64,000 nucleotides of DNA from Ehretia macrophylla (lineage: Eukaryota; Streptophyta; Magnoliopsida; Boraginales; Ehretiaceae), in contig CM075770.1 of assembly GCA_037974665.1 (NCBI GenBank), positions 2,368,501 through 2,432,500 on the forward strand. The letters are read 5' to 3'. The notes beneath the pieces are model-generated. The model did no database searches, was not told the DNA's origin, and saw only the letters and a program-made list of their open reading frames with translations. The stretch's first letter is position 1, and each line of letters opens with the position of its first letter. The translations under genes were made by a program, and so were the position numbers. This document shows, piece after piece, positions 38,310 to 61,301 of the stretch.

Positions 38310-39544
38310 AGAGTTGTTTTGTCTAATCATAATTGTTATATGGATATAACATTCTTATTGCCTCAATCTTTGTAAAACTGTGAGAATTTGTACTTATGGG
38401 GATGAATGAACTTGGCTCTTTTCTGGCTTTATTTTTGTTCTTTTGAATGTTGTAGAAAGAAAGAAATTAATGATATGATTGCATATGTTTCTTGCTGAAG
38501 ATTTGGCAATTAATTCAAGTTGGCGTATTTTTCAGATTTAGATTGATTCATAACATTATATAATATTATGTAGGATATCAATGATTTAAGGGACAGTACA
38601 ATACGTCTTTTTAATCTCATCACATTGTCACTTCCCCATCATGGATCTCTCTCGTAATGTTTTATTATCTAAACCCGCATTCTTCTTCCTGAAACTCAAG
38701 TAATTTGTCAACCAGAATATAGAAAAATAAAAATGAAGGATAGGTGTTTTCTTCTTGAATTGAAGTAGCCAGGTGTCTTTATCCAACGCTGCAAAAGATT
38801 TGGATAGAGAAGCTACAACCAGTATGAAAATTTAGCTATTGGCATCTAAACCAAAGGTTTTGATTTCGAGTTTCTCTCTTAATTCAATTGGTATATATAT
38901 CAATATTTATTATTGTACCACAAAATTTGTAACCTTAAGGTAAATCTAATATAAGAACCTGCTTAAGTGGATTTCTCATTATCCAAAAATGAATAAAAAA
39001 ATTTAAATTCTACATAAGATTTTTTGAATTTCAATACGTGTTTTCGAATTTATATATATATAAATTATGCTAGTTTAGTCCGACTCTTCCTCAAACACCA
39101 TGCACAATGAGAATTTTGTAAACTGACCTGCCATTTTGTGATGGCAATAGCAACAACGGCCATACTAAATATACTCTTCTACATTGGTTATACTCTTCAC
39201 ATATATATCAACAAAAATTTCTGGAGGCTACAATACGAGTAAGATGCACTCATACATGTTACTCAATCCACAGTTGCCAACAATGGTTAAATTCTAAATA
39301 TCCATTATTACCCTCAATTTGCTTTCGAAGAAAAAAGTGTAGAAGTGGCAGCCTCGAGTGGAAGAACCAGGCTACTTCCAAAAATTTGGAAGGAGAAGGC
39401 AATTTTACGGCCAGGACAGAATAAAAGAATAATTTGTGGGAATATGAATGTCAAAACCGAGCAACAGTAGAGAAACAATAACTTCGAGAAAGGGTTATAT
39501 GGAAAAAGGGGAGGGACCCTATCAAAATGTAGACCTGAGTGTTC
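38310..39544. other. Convergent intergenic region (IAA26 and hexokinase 3' ends)
   Basis: The two neighbouring genes point towards each other here, so both 3' untranslated regions and terminators lie in this stretch. It is AT-rich with a short (TA)n at about 39053-39063. No gene was seen. Confidence 0.5.
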
Positions 39545-43777
<4,233 letters not shown>

Positions 43778-45129
43778 TCTCTCTATCTAAATTCTTATCA
43801 AACTAAAAAAAAAAACAAAAAGAATATATATATTTTTTTTTCTCGTATTAAGAAATGTGAATATGAAGAAAAGGTGTAAAAAATTGAGACGAGATCACAA
43901 AAGATTTTAATTTCTTTTTTAAAATTTTTTTAGTATTGTGGTATGAATAGAAAGTTAGAAACTTTAGAGCGAGAAATAAGTGAAAAGATTTGGACTTGGT
44001 TTTAATTTGGAAAAAGTTTTGCAAAATTTAAGGATGAATTTTTGTGTTTTTAAATTTTTTATTTTTATTTTGTTGAATTTTGGTTGGTTTTTCAGCGTAG
44101 CTGCTGCTTTTAAGTGGTGCGTGTGAATCAGAATCTTTGCGACGAAGAGAGAGGAGGAAGCAAATTGTAGGACATGTTTGCTGTTGTTGATTTTTGCCTT
44201 CCAAACATCGCAACGGCTGTCTGGGTGAAGTGACCGAGTAACGTAATTATAATTAAAAATTAAAAATTTTAATTCATATATTTTAATCACAAATATTAAC
44301 TGATCCTAAAACACATGTTGTAATAACATTCGTGACATGAAGTGACCAAACGTAATAATGTATCAAAAGCAGTGGTTGGAGGGCTCAATTTAGACCAGTT
44401 TTGTTCGGCAGTTGTAGAATCACATGTGCATCCCTTATATGCTAGGTCGGGATTATTTCATCATGAACAATAATTTGTTAAGAGTTAAGCTTCAAAACGT
44501 ACTTAAGTTCCATTATTCATTTCTAGCGTGTGAACCCGTACATTAGGTCCGATCGGCTCTATAAATTTGCTATCGCCACTTATTCCTGCTACAGGATACA
44601 CATCAATTATTTTGAAGGGGAGAAAAACACTTGGAGTAAGAGTGTGAGCGTAATTGATATACATCATATCGTTTTGGAAATGTACAAAACAAAGTTGGAT
44701 AAAGGTACAAGGGAGAGGAATCTCATTTCCAACAATCCGCTCATTCCCTAACCTAAACCAAGTTTAATCAAACAATTCCACCCCATTTATATAGATGATA
44801 CCCTTCTCAAACATTTCAATTCGCCCAGAAACCGCAAGGTACTCTAGCAGCCCCAGGCTCTGTGAAGAGCCTCGGGGAGCAGTTCAGAATATAAACGTAT
44901 AATGTGGTGAACGGAAAAACTGCACATGAAACACCACAATCATACCCCAAAGAGCTCTTTACACTGCTGCTGCTGCTCATCTTTCTTCTGCAGCACGAGC
45001 CGCCTGGGAAAAAAACAGAAGAAAATGAAAGAGCCAGCAATGAGCATATTACTTACCGGAACTGTTCTCTCCCGGTAATCTGCACAGCATTCACACCCAA
45101 GACTTCCATGAATCCAACTTCTTCATGTT
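43778..45129. other. Intergenic region: hexokinase promoter and poly(A) polymerase 3' end
   Basis: The hexokinase 5' leader and promoter lie immediately right of 43777 (T-rich, with ATATATATATT near 43826). The poly(A) polymerase 3' untranslated region lies left of 45130. No coding sequence, RNA gene or clear repeat was recognised. Confidence 0.5.
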
Positions 45130-50811
<5,682 letters not shown>

Positions 50812-52267
50812 AAAACTCTAACCCTAACCCTAATTAGACCCTAAGTACTCAAAATTCGGAAACTAAAAATAAAATTCAAACCCAAAGCTCAATCAAAACC
50901 CATAAATCAGTCACGAATTTAACGAAATTCTAATGATCGAGGCTTATTGATCAAATCAGAACCATAAAACAGCAAAAATTTGAAAGCTTTTTCGAAAAAC
51001 GAAGTCGAAAACAAGCGTTGATCAAAACCCTAAATCAATAAGATATTTTTGCAGAATGAAAACCCAAGAAAAAAATATATATCAAAATTGGGGGCTAAAA
51101 GATAAGCTTTGAATAATGAGAAGAATTCACAACTGAATGTTAATATTTATAAGAAGAATAAGAAAATTAAATCCTCAAAATGTTAGAATTTGATGCAGAC
51201 ACGGAGAATGTAAGAAATCAGAGAGATTATTATATATTTTTCTGGGAAAAGAAAGCGTTACGAGTAGGGAAGTTTCTTCTGCTTTGATCGGTGGGGCCAA
51301 TTATCCTACTTGGCAAGGAATCGTGTTAGCAGAAAACGCGTCTCCTTGTCGATTTCCTTTTTTAACTAACCTACCAATTAAAGTAATGAGGGATAATTTA
51401 ACTATTTAAGTGAAAAAAGAGGATATGATGAAAAATTATTGGTTCGGAGTGTTATTTATAATATAGAAACAACCTACGACCTAAGCTTGAATTTGATAAT
51501 GTAATATAAATAGGTAGAATTATCGTCACTCTAGCAGTAGTTTATGTTGATAAATTTAGCGAACTTATCAATTAAATAGATAATACTATCGATACTTTAA
51601 TAGTAATTTATTCCGATGATTCTAATCTACCAATTAAAAATAGGGATTACAATTTAGGGAAGAAAAAAAAATTATATATGATGAGCAATTAATTTTGTGT
51701 AATAAGGCCTATTAATTATATAGAAACAACTTCTAAATTTGAATTTGATAATGTTTTGATACTCCACTTTAATTTTTATCTATATTTATGTCAGGAAATA
51801 GTTAAAGGTCTTTTGCTTTGACTTTGAGAACTTCATAGAATTTACGTCAGGAAATAGTCATGGTTTTGCTTATATTATAGTGCCTCTTACAAATATAATA
51901 AGGTTAAATTCATTTTGTAATTTTATTATTTATATGTCCGAACACTTATTACCTCTTATTTTAAAAACTCCTACTTATTAAGTCTTTTGTCAACCTCCGT
52001 AAACAAAATTGACATAATAGTATTACTATTTATATTTTTGAACAAATATACCCCTTCCATCAAAACACACACAACCATCTACGAAACACACACACATATT
52101 CCCTTCTTCATCATCAACACATGTAAAAGATAAGGTTACAAAGTGAAAGACACACACATATTCCCTCCTTTATCATCAACACATGTTAATAAGTGGGGTT
52201 TTTTAAAGACGATGAGTAATAAGTATCAAAACATGTAAAAGATAGGGTTACAAAATAAAGTTAACCC
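50812..52267. other. Upstream region of poly(A) polymerase
   Basis: The first few hundred bases right of 50811 contain telobox-like AACCCTAA words (50819-50836 and nearby) common in leaders of plant housekeeping genes, and are likely its leader and promoter. Further right are small direct repeats (GTCAGGAAATAGT at about 51793 and 51847; ACACACATATTCCC with ATCATCAACACATGT twice at 52.09-52.19 kb). No gene. Confidence 0.5.
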
Positions 52268-53460
52268 TATTAGAATATACACTTATTTCACATAGAAAAA
52301 TTATAAACTCTTAGACCACTTAATAAGATACTGGGTTACTCCACTTGACACTAATTGAGTTTAAGATGGAACCTCAGGCTTCTTCACATGGTATCAGAGC
52401 TAAGTCCATGGTCTAGTCTCATTCATCTTCCGCGTGCGACACATCTCAAATCGGTTCACTTATCTTCAATCTTTCATGTGTGCATAGTCCACGCACTTTC
52501 AATCTTCTACATGTGTTATCTATCACGTGTATGTTCAATATTTCATATGTGACCCATCTCAAAAAATTCGCTCCACATGTATTCAATATTCTAACTGTGA
52601 TCACGCGTGTTCAATCTTCCACATAAACTCTTAAACCAATTAATATCTCAAAAAATTCAGTCTACATGTATTCAATCTTTCAAGTGTGACCATCTTAAAA
52701 ATAAGCTTCACACATGTTCAATCTTTCACGTGTGACCCCTCTCAAATCAGGTCACACGTGAGGGAGAATGTTAAAATATGCACCTGTCCCACATGGAAAA
52801 ATCATAAACTCTTAGATCACTTAATAAAGATCACGGGTTACTCCACTTGGCACCAATTGGAATATGCACCTGTCCCACATGGAAAAATCATAAACTCTTA
52901 GACCACTTAATAAAAATAATGGGTTGCTCCACTTGACACCAATTGGTTTTAAGATAGAACCTCAGGCTTCTTCATATCTGAGTCCACCATATAAGATCAT
53001 GGGTCACTCTATTTGGCACCAATTAGTTTTAAGATGGTCACACTTGAAAGATTGAATACATGTGGACTGAATTTTTTGAGATATTAATTGGTCTAAGAGT
53101 TTATGTGGAAGATTGAACACGCGTGGTCACACTTAGAAGATTGAATACATGTGAACCGATTTTTTTGAGATGGGTCGTACATGGAAAATTGAACACTCAT
53201 GTAGTAGATAACACATGTGGAAAATTGAAAGTGCGTGGACTATGCCCACACGAAAGATTAAAGACAAGTGGACATGATTTGAGATGGGTCGCACGTGGAA
53301 GATGAATGAGACTAGACTATGGGCCTAGCTCTGATATAATATTAAGATAACTAGGTTTTCATCTTAAAACCAATTGGTGTCAAGTAGAGTGACCCAGGAT
53401 CTTATATGGTGGACTTGAAGTTGTTGATTTTTCGATGTGGGAAGAATGTATATTTTAACA
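52268..53460. mobile_element. Inverted pair of small non-coding LTR-element fossils (TRIM-like)
   Basis: Left copy, plus orientation, about 52268-52980: an LTR-like stretch, then TGGTATCAGAGC, the primer-binding site complementary to initiator tRNA-Met used by many plant Copia-type elements, a short internal region, and a second LTR-like stretch starting TGTTAAAATATGCACC with an internal duplication of about 90 bp. Right copy, minus orientation, about 53030-53460, ends in the complement of TGTTAAAATATACATTC and carries a decayed primer-binding site. Neither copy has coding capacity; size and structure fit miniature LTR elements (TRIM). Both are degraded and incomplete, and the LTR-like parts differ clearly from each other, so the insertions look old. 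Confidence 0.6.
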
Positions 53461-56400
53461 AACCCTATATAATATCATTCTCAAGAAATTGACAAAAAAG
53501 AATAATCTTATGCTAGTAAAAATAAAATTTGACTTTTGAATTTGTACTCGTGATAATCAAATTGATTTAATCTAATTGTGAGTTTGGACAAGTTACAAAC
53601 CCTAAATAGGTGACAAAGAGAATGAACATTTTATCAACTCGACTAACTTGAGAAGCTCCGCAAATAGTTTTATTTGTCTAAGAGAATACCCATCGGTCAT
53701 GTTATCCAACATGTAACATTTTGCACATATTTGCTATCCCATTCTACCAACTATTGTGTTGATGCTCAATCAAAAACTTTATACGATACCAATGGACAAT
53801 TTTGAATAACACCTGAGTTTTCAGTCATGAATTATATTGAAATGGATAAGGACCCGAAACTAATTAGATGATTTTTCTTTAATGAATAGATTTAGAGGTT
53901 TATTTGTCCACCAAGGAATAAGAAATTTGATAATTTATATTTTGGTGACACTAACACGATGAGAAGTTTGTAGGGTTATATTTTTATACTAAACTCGAAA
54001 ATCAAATGAAATAATTCATGACCCTTTATGCTAGATTGTGAACTCATAGTTTATCAATATTAGTCAATTATACTCTAATATCAAACGTCAAGTTGTAAGC
54101 ACAAAATTTTTCACGAAACTATACATTAAGTCAAACACACTTCAGGCTTTTTAATAAATGAGTGCATGCAATATATATAGCGAAAATATAACTTAATATT
54201 CAAGTTAGTAGTTCATTTCATCCTCCCAAGTCCTAACAACATTTCACTCACTATTCCAATCTCTAAAAACTAAAGTATAATTACTTCTTTTTTTTGGTCA
54301 ACAAAGTATAATTACTTAAGCAAATATAAAGGCCATATCATGGGCCCATTAACTTTACACATGATGACACTGGACCAGTGCTGTCCATGACTTGCATATT
54401 GGGTGGGCTTACACAGCAACTTCTCTGGACCCATATTCCTTTCAACAAAATCCACACTTGTCACAATTCATTTTTCACTTTAAAATTTTTGTCAAAAGTC
54501 ACTGCCAATTGTTCATCTATTAATATTTTTGTAATTAATATCCTTACTTACTGAGCAAAAAAAATATATATATATCTACCGGTTAACAATGAAATTAGTT
54601 TCTGGATTGTTTGATATTTTATATCTGCCATATTAAAACAACTTCTAAATCCAGCCCAAGAGATTTCAAGCCTTTTTTTTTCATGAGATCAACCATTTAG
54701 TTATTTCCTCCTCTAGTGTTCTTTTATTTATTTTTTCATAGGCAAGTGAATACGATGGATAGCCAAATCTGTTAGAACACATGTTATCACGTAATTGGGC
54801 GGATATTTTTTTTTAGAACTTGCTCTATGATGTTAAATTATGTATTTTAAGTTCTTATTAAACAAAAATTTTAAATTCACCTTTAAATATTATGTATACA
54901 TTCTAAACACACACAAAAGGAAAATATATATATATATAAAATTCAAAGTATTCAAATCACAAGCTGAGTATGACCATTTTCTCCATATATGTCGAGCTAT
55001 CAATAATAGTAAAGCCAGATACGGAGAATTAAGGTGAACACTACAGTGACACTATCAATAATAAGAGATCGAGAATACTCATTTATAACCATCAATGGCC
55101 ATATCAGATTACCATATTTGCCTCCCCTAATCCCAGATAGCAACAAAACAAAATCAACCACCCTATACTTTTGGCAAATTGAAAACTCCCCATGCAAGAA
55201 CCCGTCCATGCAACTTTAATTATTACGTGTCCTTTTGTTCCAAAAACACAAAACCTCGATGAGATTTGCTTACATAAGATCTCACATGGTCAAACTCTTC
55301 TCAGCTTCCACCAAAAAATCCAGCATCTTTTACAGCGATTTTCTGCACTCGAAATGGCAGATATTCTTGAACAAACCAACTAAAAGTCAATGAAAATCCA
55401 GTAATGTACGGGACACAAAATCGAAACATCTTTCTATAAGCAACCCTTTTGACCGTGGTACAAAATAAAAGTCATAAGAAAAATTCTTGAGTCAGTGTAG
55501 ATTCATTAATCTCTTACATAGTTACTGAGACTCACATCCACACATAAACTAACATCCACTCATACGTGTAGGTCCTATCAATATATGAAAAACTATTTGA
55601 AGTGACCCAATAATTTCCAAACCAAATAAACATAACAAATTTTTATTTGGAATTAAGTGTTTTAATTGTAGGTTCATATGAAAATGTATCAATGTGAAAA
55701 TCATAAGCCTTCTCAGCCTTTAAAGTCTCGAGAAAAAGGCTATATAAGTTGAAAAGATATGGGCCAGTGTTTGGGAAAATTCTTTAAAGCGATTTATTGT
55801 TTTTAAACTGATCAATCCATGTGAAATCAATCCGAGAGCAGGCCACGCGCATGGTAGCCGAACTTCTTTTTCAGCACGATGCTAGTGTTTGAGACAATCA
55901 TTTTATTAGTAGTGAGCGTGTCTTGTACACATATAAAATTTATACTTCAAGTACACATTATGATCGATTATTTTCAAATATGGGTTGTTTCAAAATAAAT
56001 AAACGACCTCACTTTGCCCGTTTGACATTCCAGCTATCTAATACACATATAGATCCCATCATCATGTGGGATCTATACAAATAAAAATATTATAAACATG
56101 CTAAGTATGGCAAAACACGCAAAATGGGCTGGTAGAGTTTAGTGAAAGAAACATTAAAATAAAAAGATTAATGAAAATTCACGACATGGTGTCAGCGGCT
56201 TAGTAACCCTGTTGCCATCTCTCATTGTTAAGCACACATTGCTCCAGAAAGTTGGAGAGAGAGAGAAGTATATTTTAAGGAAAGAGAGAAAAGTGGAAGT
56301 GCTTATTGTTGTCGTTCATGTACGTATTTCTTGAGTTTCTTATTGGAGTAAATGAAGATTTGATTGCTTTTTTGAATTTAACTAGGTTAGGTATATGTTT

Positions 56401-56479
56401 CGAGTAACATTTTGAGTCTCTTCTTCTACAATTATTACCCTTTTCACTATGTTGGATTGTCTGTAATGCTTGTTTATTT
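53461..56479. other. Gene-free intergenic DNA
   Basis: AT-rich sequence without a protein-like frame. Short (TA)n runs lie near 54570 and 54927. I recognised no RNA gene or complete element. Confidence 0.5.
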
Positions 56480-56488
56480 GACCATAAA

Positions 56489-57357
56489 GAGCAAATTGGA
56501 CAAATAGTCCCCATTGTTTATAAATTTTGGACAAATAGTCCCTATTGTTTCACAAGTCATTCCGTTAGTCCCTATTGTTTGCAAAAGTCCCACAATTAGT
56601 CCCCATTGTTTGCAAAAGTCCCACAATTAGTCCCCATTGTTTGCAAAAGTCACTCAATTAGTCCCTATTGTTTGCAAAAGTCACTCAATCAGTCCCCATT
56701 GTTTCCAAAAGTCACTCAATCAGTCCCTAATGTTTGGGGGCTAATTGAGGGACATTTGCAAACAATGAGGAGTAACGGAATGAATTGCGAAAGGATAGGG
56801 ACTATTGGTAAAACTTTTACAAACAATGGGGACTATTTGTCAAAAAATTGTAAACAATAGAGCAAATTGGACAAATAGTCCCCATTGTTTATAAATTTTG
56901 GACAAATAGTCCCTATTGTTTCACAAGTCATTCCGTTAGTCCTTATTGTTTGCAAAAGTCCCACAATTAGTCCTCATTGTTTGCAAAAGTCCCACAATTA
57001 GTCCCCATTGTTTACAAAAGTCACTCAATTAGTCCCCATTATTTGTAAAAGTCACTCAATCAGTCTCCATTGTTTGTAAAAGTCACTCAATCAGTCCCCA
57101 ATGTTTGCAACAAACATTGGGGACTAATTGAGTGACTTTCGCAAATAATGGGGACTGATTGAGTGACTTTTGCAAATAATGGGGACTAATTGAGTGACTT
57201 TTGCAAACAATGGGACTAATTGTGGGACTTTTGCAAACAATGGGGACTAACGGAATGACTTGTGAAACAATAGGGACTATTGGTAAAACTTTTACAAACA
57301 ATGAGGACTATTTGTCAAAAATTTGTAAATAATAGGGACTATTTGTAAGATTTGCCC
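56489..57357. mobile_element. Foldback element (Mutator-like) with 9-bp target duplication
   Basis: The element is bounded by the identical 9-mer GACCATAAA (56480-56488 and 57358-57366). Its ends are inverted repeats: GAGCAAATTGGACAAATAGT on the left against GGGCAAATCTTACAAATAGT as reverse complement of the right. The interior consists of about 30-bp units of the type TAGTCCCCATTGTTTGCAAA plus AGTCACTCAAT, forward in the left arm and reversed in the right arm. A partial internal copy of the left end at 56861 makes two successive hairpins (56489-56860 and 56861-57357). Fully non-coding; open frames here are translations of the repeat. A 9-bp duplication points to the Mutator superfamily. Confidence 0.85.
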
Positions 57358-57366
57358 GACCATAAA

Positions 57367-58353
57367 CAAAGAAAGAGAACAATGATTATGCTCTGTGTAA
57401 GTCACTCGAGTTTCCCTATTGTTGCAATTTTTTTTTTTATTTCTTTCTTCTTGTTCCGTGAGAATTAAGAGCTGTTGTGGAACATTTTTCATCATTTTTG
57501 AACCAAAAAGTTGAAAAATATCATAATTGACAAGTTAATTTGAATAACAATTTGTTTTCTTATAAATATATTTAACCTGAAATTTCTCATGATTCTTCTC
57601 TTGGTATACGATCTCTCCCCTCTCTCTCTCTCTCTCATTGTGATAATTACTCCCTTTTTTTCAAACTTCCAACTGATTGTGTCTGTAATTTCATGTTTGT
57701 TTGGTTATGGAAGGTTTCAATCTATTTTTAAATTAAACTATTTTTAAATCTGTTTTTCTCTGTGATACCTTTTTGTCTTATAACACAGTTCTTCACGAGG
57801 TGGTGTCAGGAAAAAAAAAATTGCTCCCATTACAAAAAATAAAAAAAAACGAAAATATATATTTTTTTACTATTAGGTGACCACAATTCATCTAAAAATT
57901 TTTGTCGTTGTTGACACGCCTCCTTACATGTAGAGAGAGTTTGTTTTGATCCTTGTACGTGACAGTCTTTTTTATTTTTAAATAAACAACGATCAGATTT
58001 GAACAAATATTATATTAAATAATTATTTTATTTAAAATTTTAAACTGTTAACGGTTACGTATTGTATTTATTAATAGTCGACATTTATATGTGCATTATT
58101 TTAAGGTTAGTGCCTTTTGTAAACCTTTTTCTCCACACTCTTTTGTTTCTCATCACTTCTATGTTCGTAACATGTAAAAGATTCTAAGCGTCCTTAACAT
58201 TGTACTCTCTCCGTATACAACAACCCACCAGTGTGCTGTATCTTTTACATCAACACACCTTTGTCTCTCCTTTTCTTTACAGGGTACATCTTAACATTAA
58301 CGTTGTACCCTGTTTCTTTACTAGAGTTGCGTACCAAAGTGAACACAGAAAAA
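57367..58353. other. Upstream region of the IQD gene
   Basis: Contains a (TC)n run at about 57615-57636, A- and T-runs near 57810-57865 and the presumed promoter and leader of the IQD gene. No other gene was seen. Confidence 0.5.
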
Positions 58354-60532
58354 ATGGGAAATGCCACAAGGTGGTTAAAGGGCTGGTTGGGTATGAAGAA
58401 AGAGAAGGAAAATGCGGAGAATTTTTCAAATTATGGTGAAAAGAAAGAGAAGAAAAGATGGAGTTTTGGCAAGCCAGGGAAGGATGGTGGTGGTCAGATT
58501 CCGGTAAACATTCCGGCGAGTATTCCGGTCAGTGATGCGGCATGGTTGAGATCCTACATTAGTGAGACAGAGAAAGAACAGAACAAGCATGCACTTGCTG
58601 TGGCTGTTGCCACTGCAGCTGCTGCTGATGCTGCTGTGGCTGCTGCACAGGCTGCAGTGGCTGTTGTTAGACTTACTAGCCATAAAAGAGGAGCTTTGTT
58701 CAATGGTGGGAAGGAGAAGTTGGCTGCCATCAAGATTCAGACTGTTTTTAGAGGTTATTTGGTAAGTGGGTTGTCATTTTCACTCGGAAAAATGCTAAAT
58801 ATTATCTCATTTTAATCATTAATTTATCATCTTGAAAGTTAATGCTTAGTTGGTAGGTTAAAAGTGGAAAAAAATAAAAAAGTTTTTTATTTTAACATGT
58901 CAACTAAATATGATAAATAGTGATAAAAATAGGGTTATATCTAGTGACGCTCTTTTAGTTTATTATTTTTGGTTTGATGCTTCAAATTCAATCAAGTCTA
59001 TGTTTTTCTATGTAGTTTTGCTTTGGTCTGAAGTTTTCTGCTGCAATTTTCAAGACATTCGTTTTTCTACATTCTGTTCTGAATCTTAGGCATAGATAAT
59101 CATGTAATTTGAATCTTGCTTGCACTGTTTGCTTCAAATGTTAGCAAGCCTAATTCCAACATTCTAATGGAATGTTATTGAATTATATAGCCAATGATTA
59201 TGTTCTACTTGTCTATCTTTTTGAACTTATTGCTTGTATTTCTATTCTGGTAGTTTTGAAATTTGAAAATGGTACTTTGAATCTGGTCTTTGCTTCACTT
59301 TGACGTTTCCTAAGGTTGCTCTCATTGGAATCTGTGGTCCTCATTCTGCAACTTCTTTAAAATAGGTCAATTTTTTTGGTAATGTTTTATGTCTCTCGGG
59401 TGATATTTCACATCTTTTTTTTTATGGTGAGAATCCATATATTAAATATCAAATATTTGTTTACATAGTAAAAACTCTTTAACATATGGAGAGGGCTAAA
59501 GCATTAGCAAGGTAATATATAACAATTTCTTTTTACATAATTATCGGATGATTCGGCACTCAGTGAGATCGACCCAACTGGCTTTTTTATTTGGTGTTGT
59601 TAATCCTACATTCTTGTAATGTACCTAACTTTGGTCCTTGCCAGGCCCGGAAAGCTCATAGAGCTCTTAAAGGATTGGTTAAGTTACAGGCTCTTGTTAG
59701 AGGCTACCTTGTCAGAAAACGAGCTGCCGCAACTCTACATAGTATGCAAGCTCTAATTAGAGCTCAGGTAGCCGTTCGATCCCAAAGAGCTCATCGTTCC
59801 ATTGCGAATGACAACCGATACCAACCAGAAATGAAAGCCAGAAAGTCCATCGTAAGAACAAATTGAAATTACTGCGAATTTGCATATACATTGGAGTTGA
59901 ATTTTAATGCTAATTGTGTGTTTTCTGTATGTTTACAGGAACGATTTGAGGAAACTAGAAATGAATTCTATAGCAACAGATGCTCAGCTTCGTACGAGTC
60001 TTCACTCAGTGCATACGACGAAAGTCCCAAAATAGTGGAGATTGACACATACAAGCCCAGGTCAAGGTCTAGGAGAATCACTACTTGTATGTCAGATTTG
60101 AGTGATGATCAACATTATCAAGCAATCTCATCACCTCTTCCATGTCCAATGCCAGCGCGTCTATCCATCCCTGATTGTCGCCACCTCCGAGATTTTGATT
60201 GGAGTTTCCTAGGGGATGGATGTAAGTTCCCAACAGCCAATAGTACTCCTCGATTTGCAAATTCTGGAAGGCCGCCGAATGCCCCTGGTACACCGGCAAA
60301 GAGTGTATGTGGAGACAGCTTCTTCCGGCCATACTCCAACTATCCAAGTTACATGGCGAATACTCAGTCATCATGGGCTAAGTTGAGGTCTCAAAGCGCC
60401 CCGAGACAAAGACTAGAGACCGGGCCAAAGAGGAGGCTTTCTTTGAACGAGATTATGGCATCAAGAAGTAGCTTTAGTGGCGTTAGAATGCAGCGTTCAT
60501 GTACTCATGTTCAGGAAGATTTAGAATTCTAA
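58354..60532 (+). CDS. IQ67-domain calmodulin-binding protein (IQD family)
   Basis: IQD proteins are plant scaffold proteins that bind calmodulin and often sit on microtubules, at the plasma membrane or in the nucleus. Three exons, 58354-58761, 59645-59851 and 59939-60532, with phase-0 introns, give 402 residues. The start [16 protein letters not shown] followed by [11 protein letters not shown] is typical. An Ala-rich helix lies at about residues 90-108. The IQ67 domain (about 121-187) has [39 protein letters not shown] and [15 protein letters not shown], with the intron inside it after FRGYL as in the family. The C-terminal DUF4005-like block reads [20 protein letters not shown] then APRQRLE. 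Basic patches (RSRSRR, KRR) suggest nuclear or microtubule targeting. Intact. Which IQD paralogue it is I cannot say. Confidence 0.95.
58785..58952. mobile_element. Possible small MITE in IQD intron 1
   Basis: GCTAAATATTATCTCATTTT with ATCATTAATTTATCAT on the left resembles the reverse complement of the right side, CACTAGATATAACCCTATTT with TATCACTATTTATCAT. The two arms surround an AT-rich loop. No target duplication could be fixed. Confidence 0.35.
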
Positions 60533-61292
60533 AATGTTATGGCCTCTCAACCTTTACTGTTTGATTAGCCATAGAGAAATAGACTTGAATTTGTTGGATA
60601 GATAATGGCTTAATGTATAGAGAAGGTTAACTAGCTAACACAACTTCTCTATGCTTTTGCTTTTCCAGTAGACTTTGCAGAACATATAAAGATAGAGCAA
60701 AAAGGCTGTGTAAATATTTTGACAGGGTTTGACCGAGTCTTGCTTCATTAATGAAATGAAAGCTTTTCTTCCATGTATTTATTTTCTTTTTATGCTACGA
60801 GACAAAATTATAATTTAAACTTATAACCTCTAATCTAATTACAACAAGTCGCTACCTGACATTCCATCTAATTCTTAGGTGTTCTACGTACATATTTTGC
60901 TCATTACTACTAAAAGCTTTCTATAATTCCAATCATGTTTACAATAGTATCTTTTTAGCTCCTAATAAAGATTTCTATGTAACGAGTTCATGGAATCTTT
61001 GGGACGTAAACTAGAGGTTTGTTCAAGTTTTAGTTCATATTAGAGAAGAAGCTATTATCCTTATGATCATTGTTGAGAAACTCTATATAAATTAGATCAT
61101 GTCTCTTCCAATTGAGTAATTTGTCTTATAATTTAAATCCTATTGTAAGTTTGAACAAATTTACTAGAGAGTTGTCTGTATTAAAAGAAATAAGTAAATA
61201 AATAAGCTTTCCATGTATCATCCAAAAAGAAAATGGCTTTCCATGTACTTTGGCGATTCAAAGTTCATCGTACGCATGCCTAAACATTACCC
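60533..61292. other. 3' untranslated region of IQD and intergenic DNA
   Basis: The first 200-250 bp are probably the IQD 3' untranslated region. The remainder is AT-rich with no recognisable gene. Confidence 0.5.
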
Positions 61293-61301
61293 CTTTTGAA
61301 T

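Noticed and set aside
56606-57301. Repeat proteins with VPIVCKS-type units, and a CRISPR-like look of regularly spaced repeats
   Set aside because: The frames are read through the foldback array in both directions, and the units are contiguous without unique spacers. This is a eukaryotic transposon.
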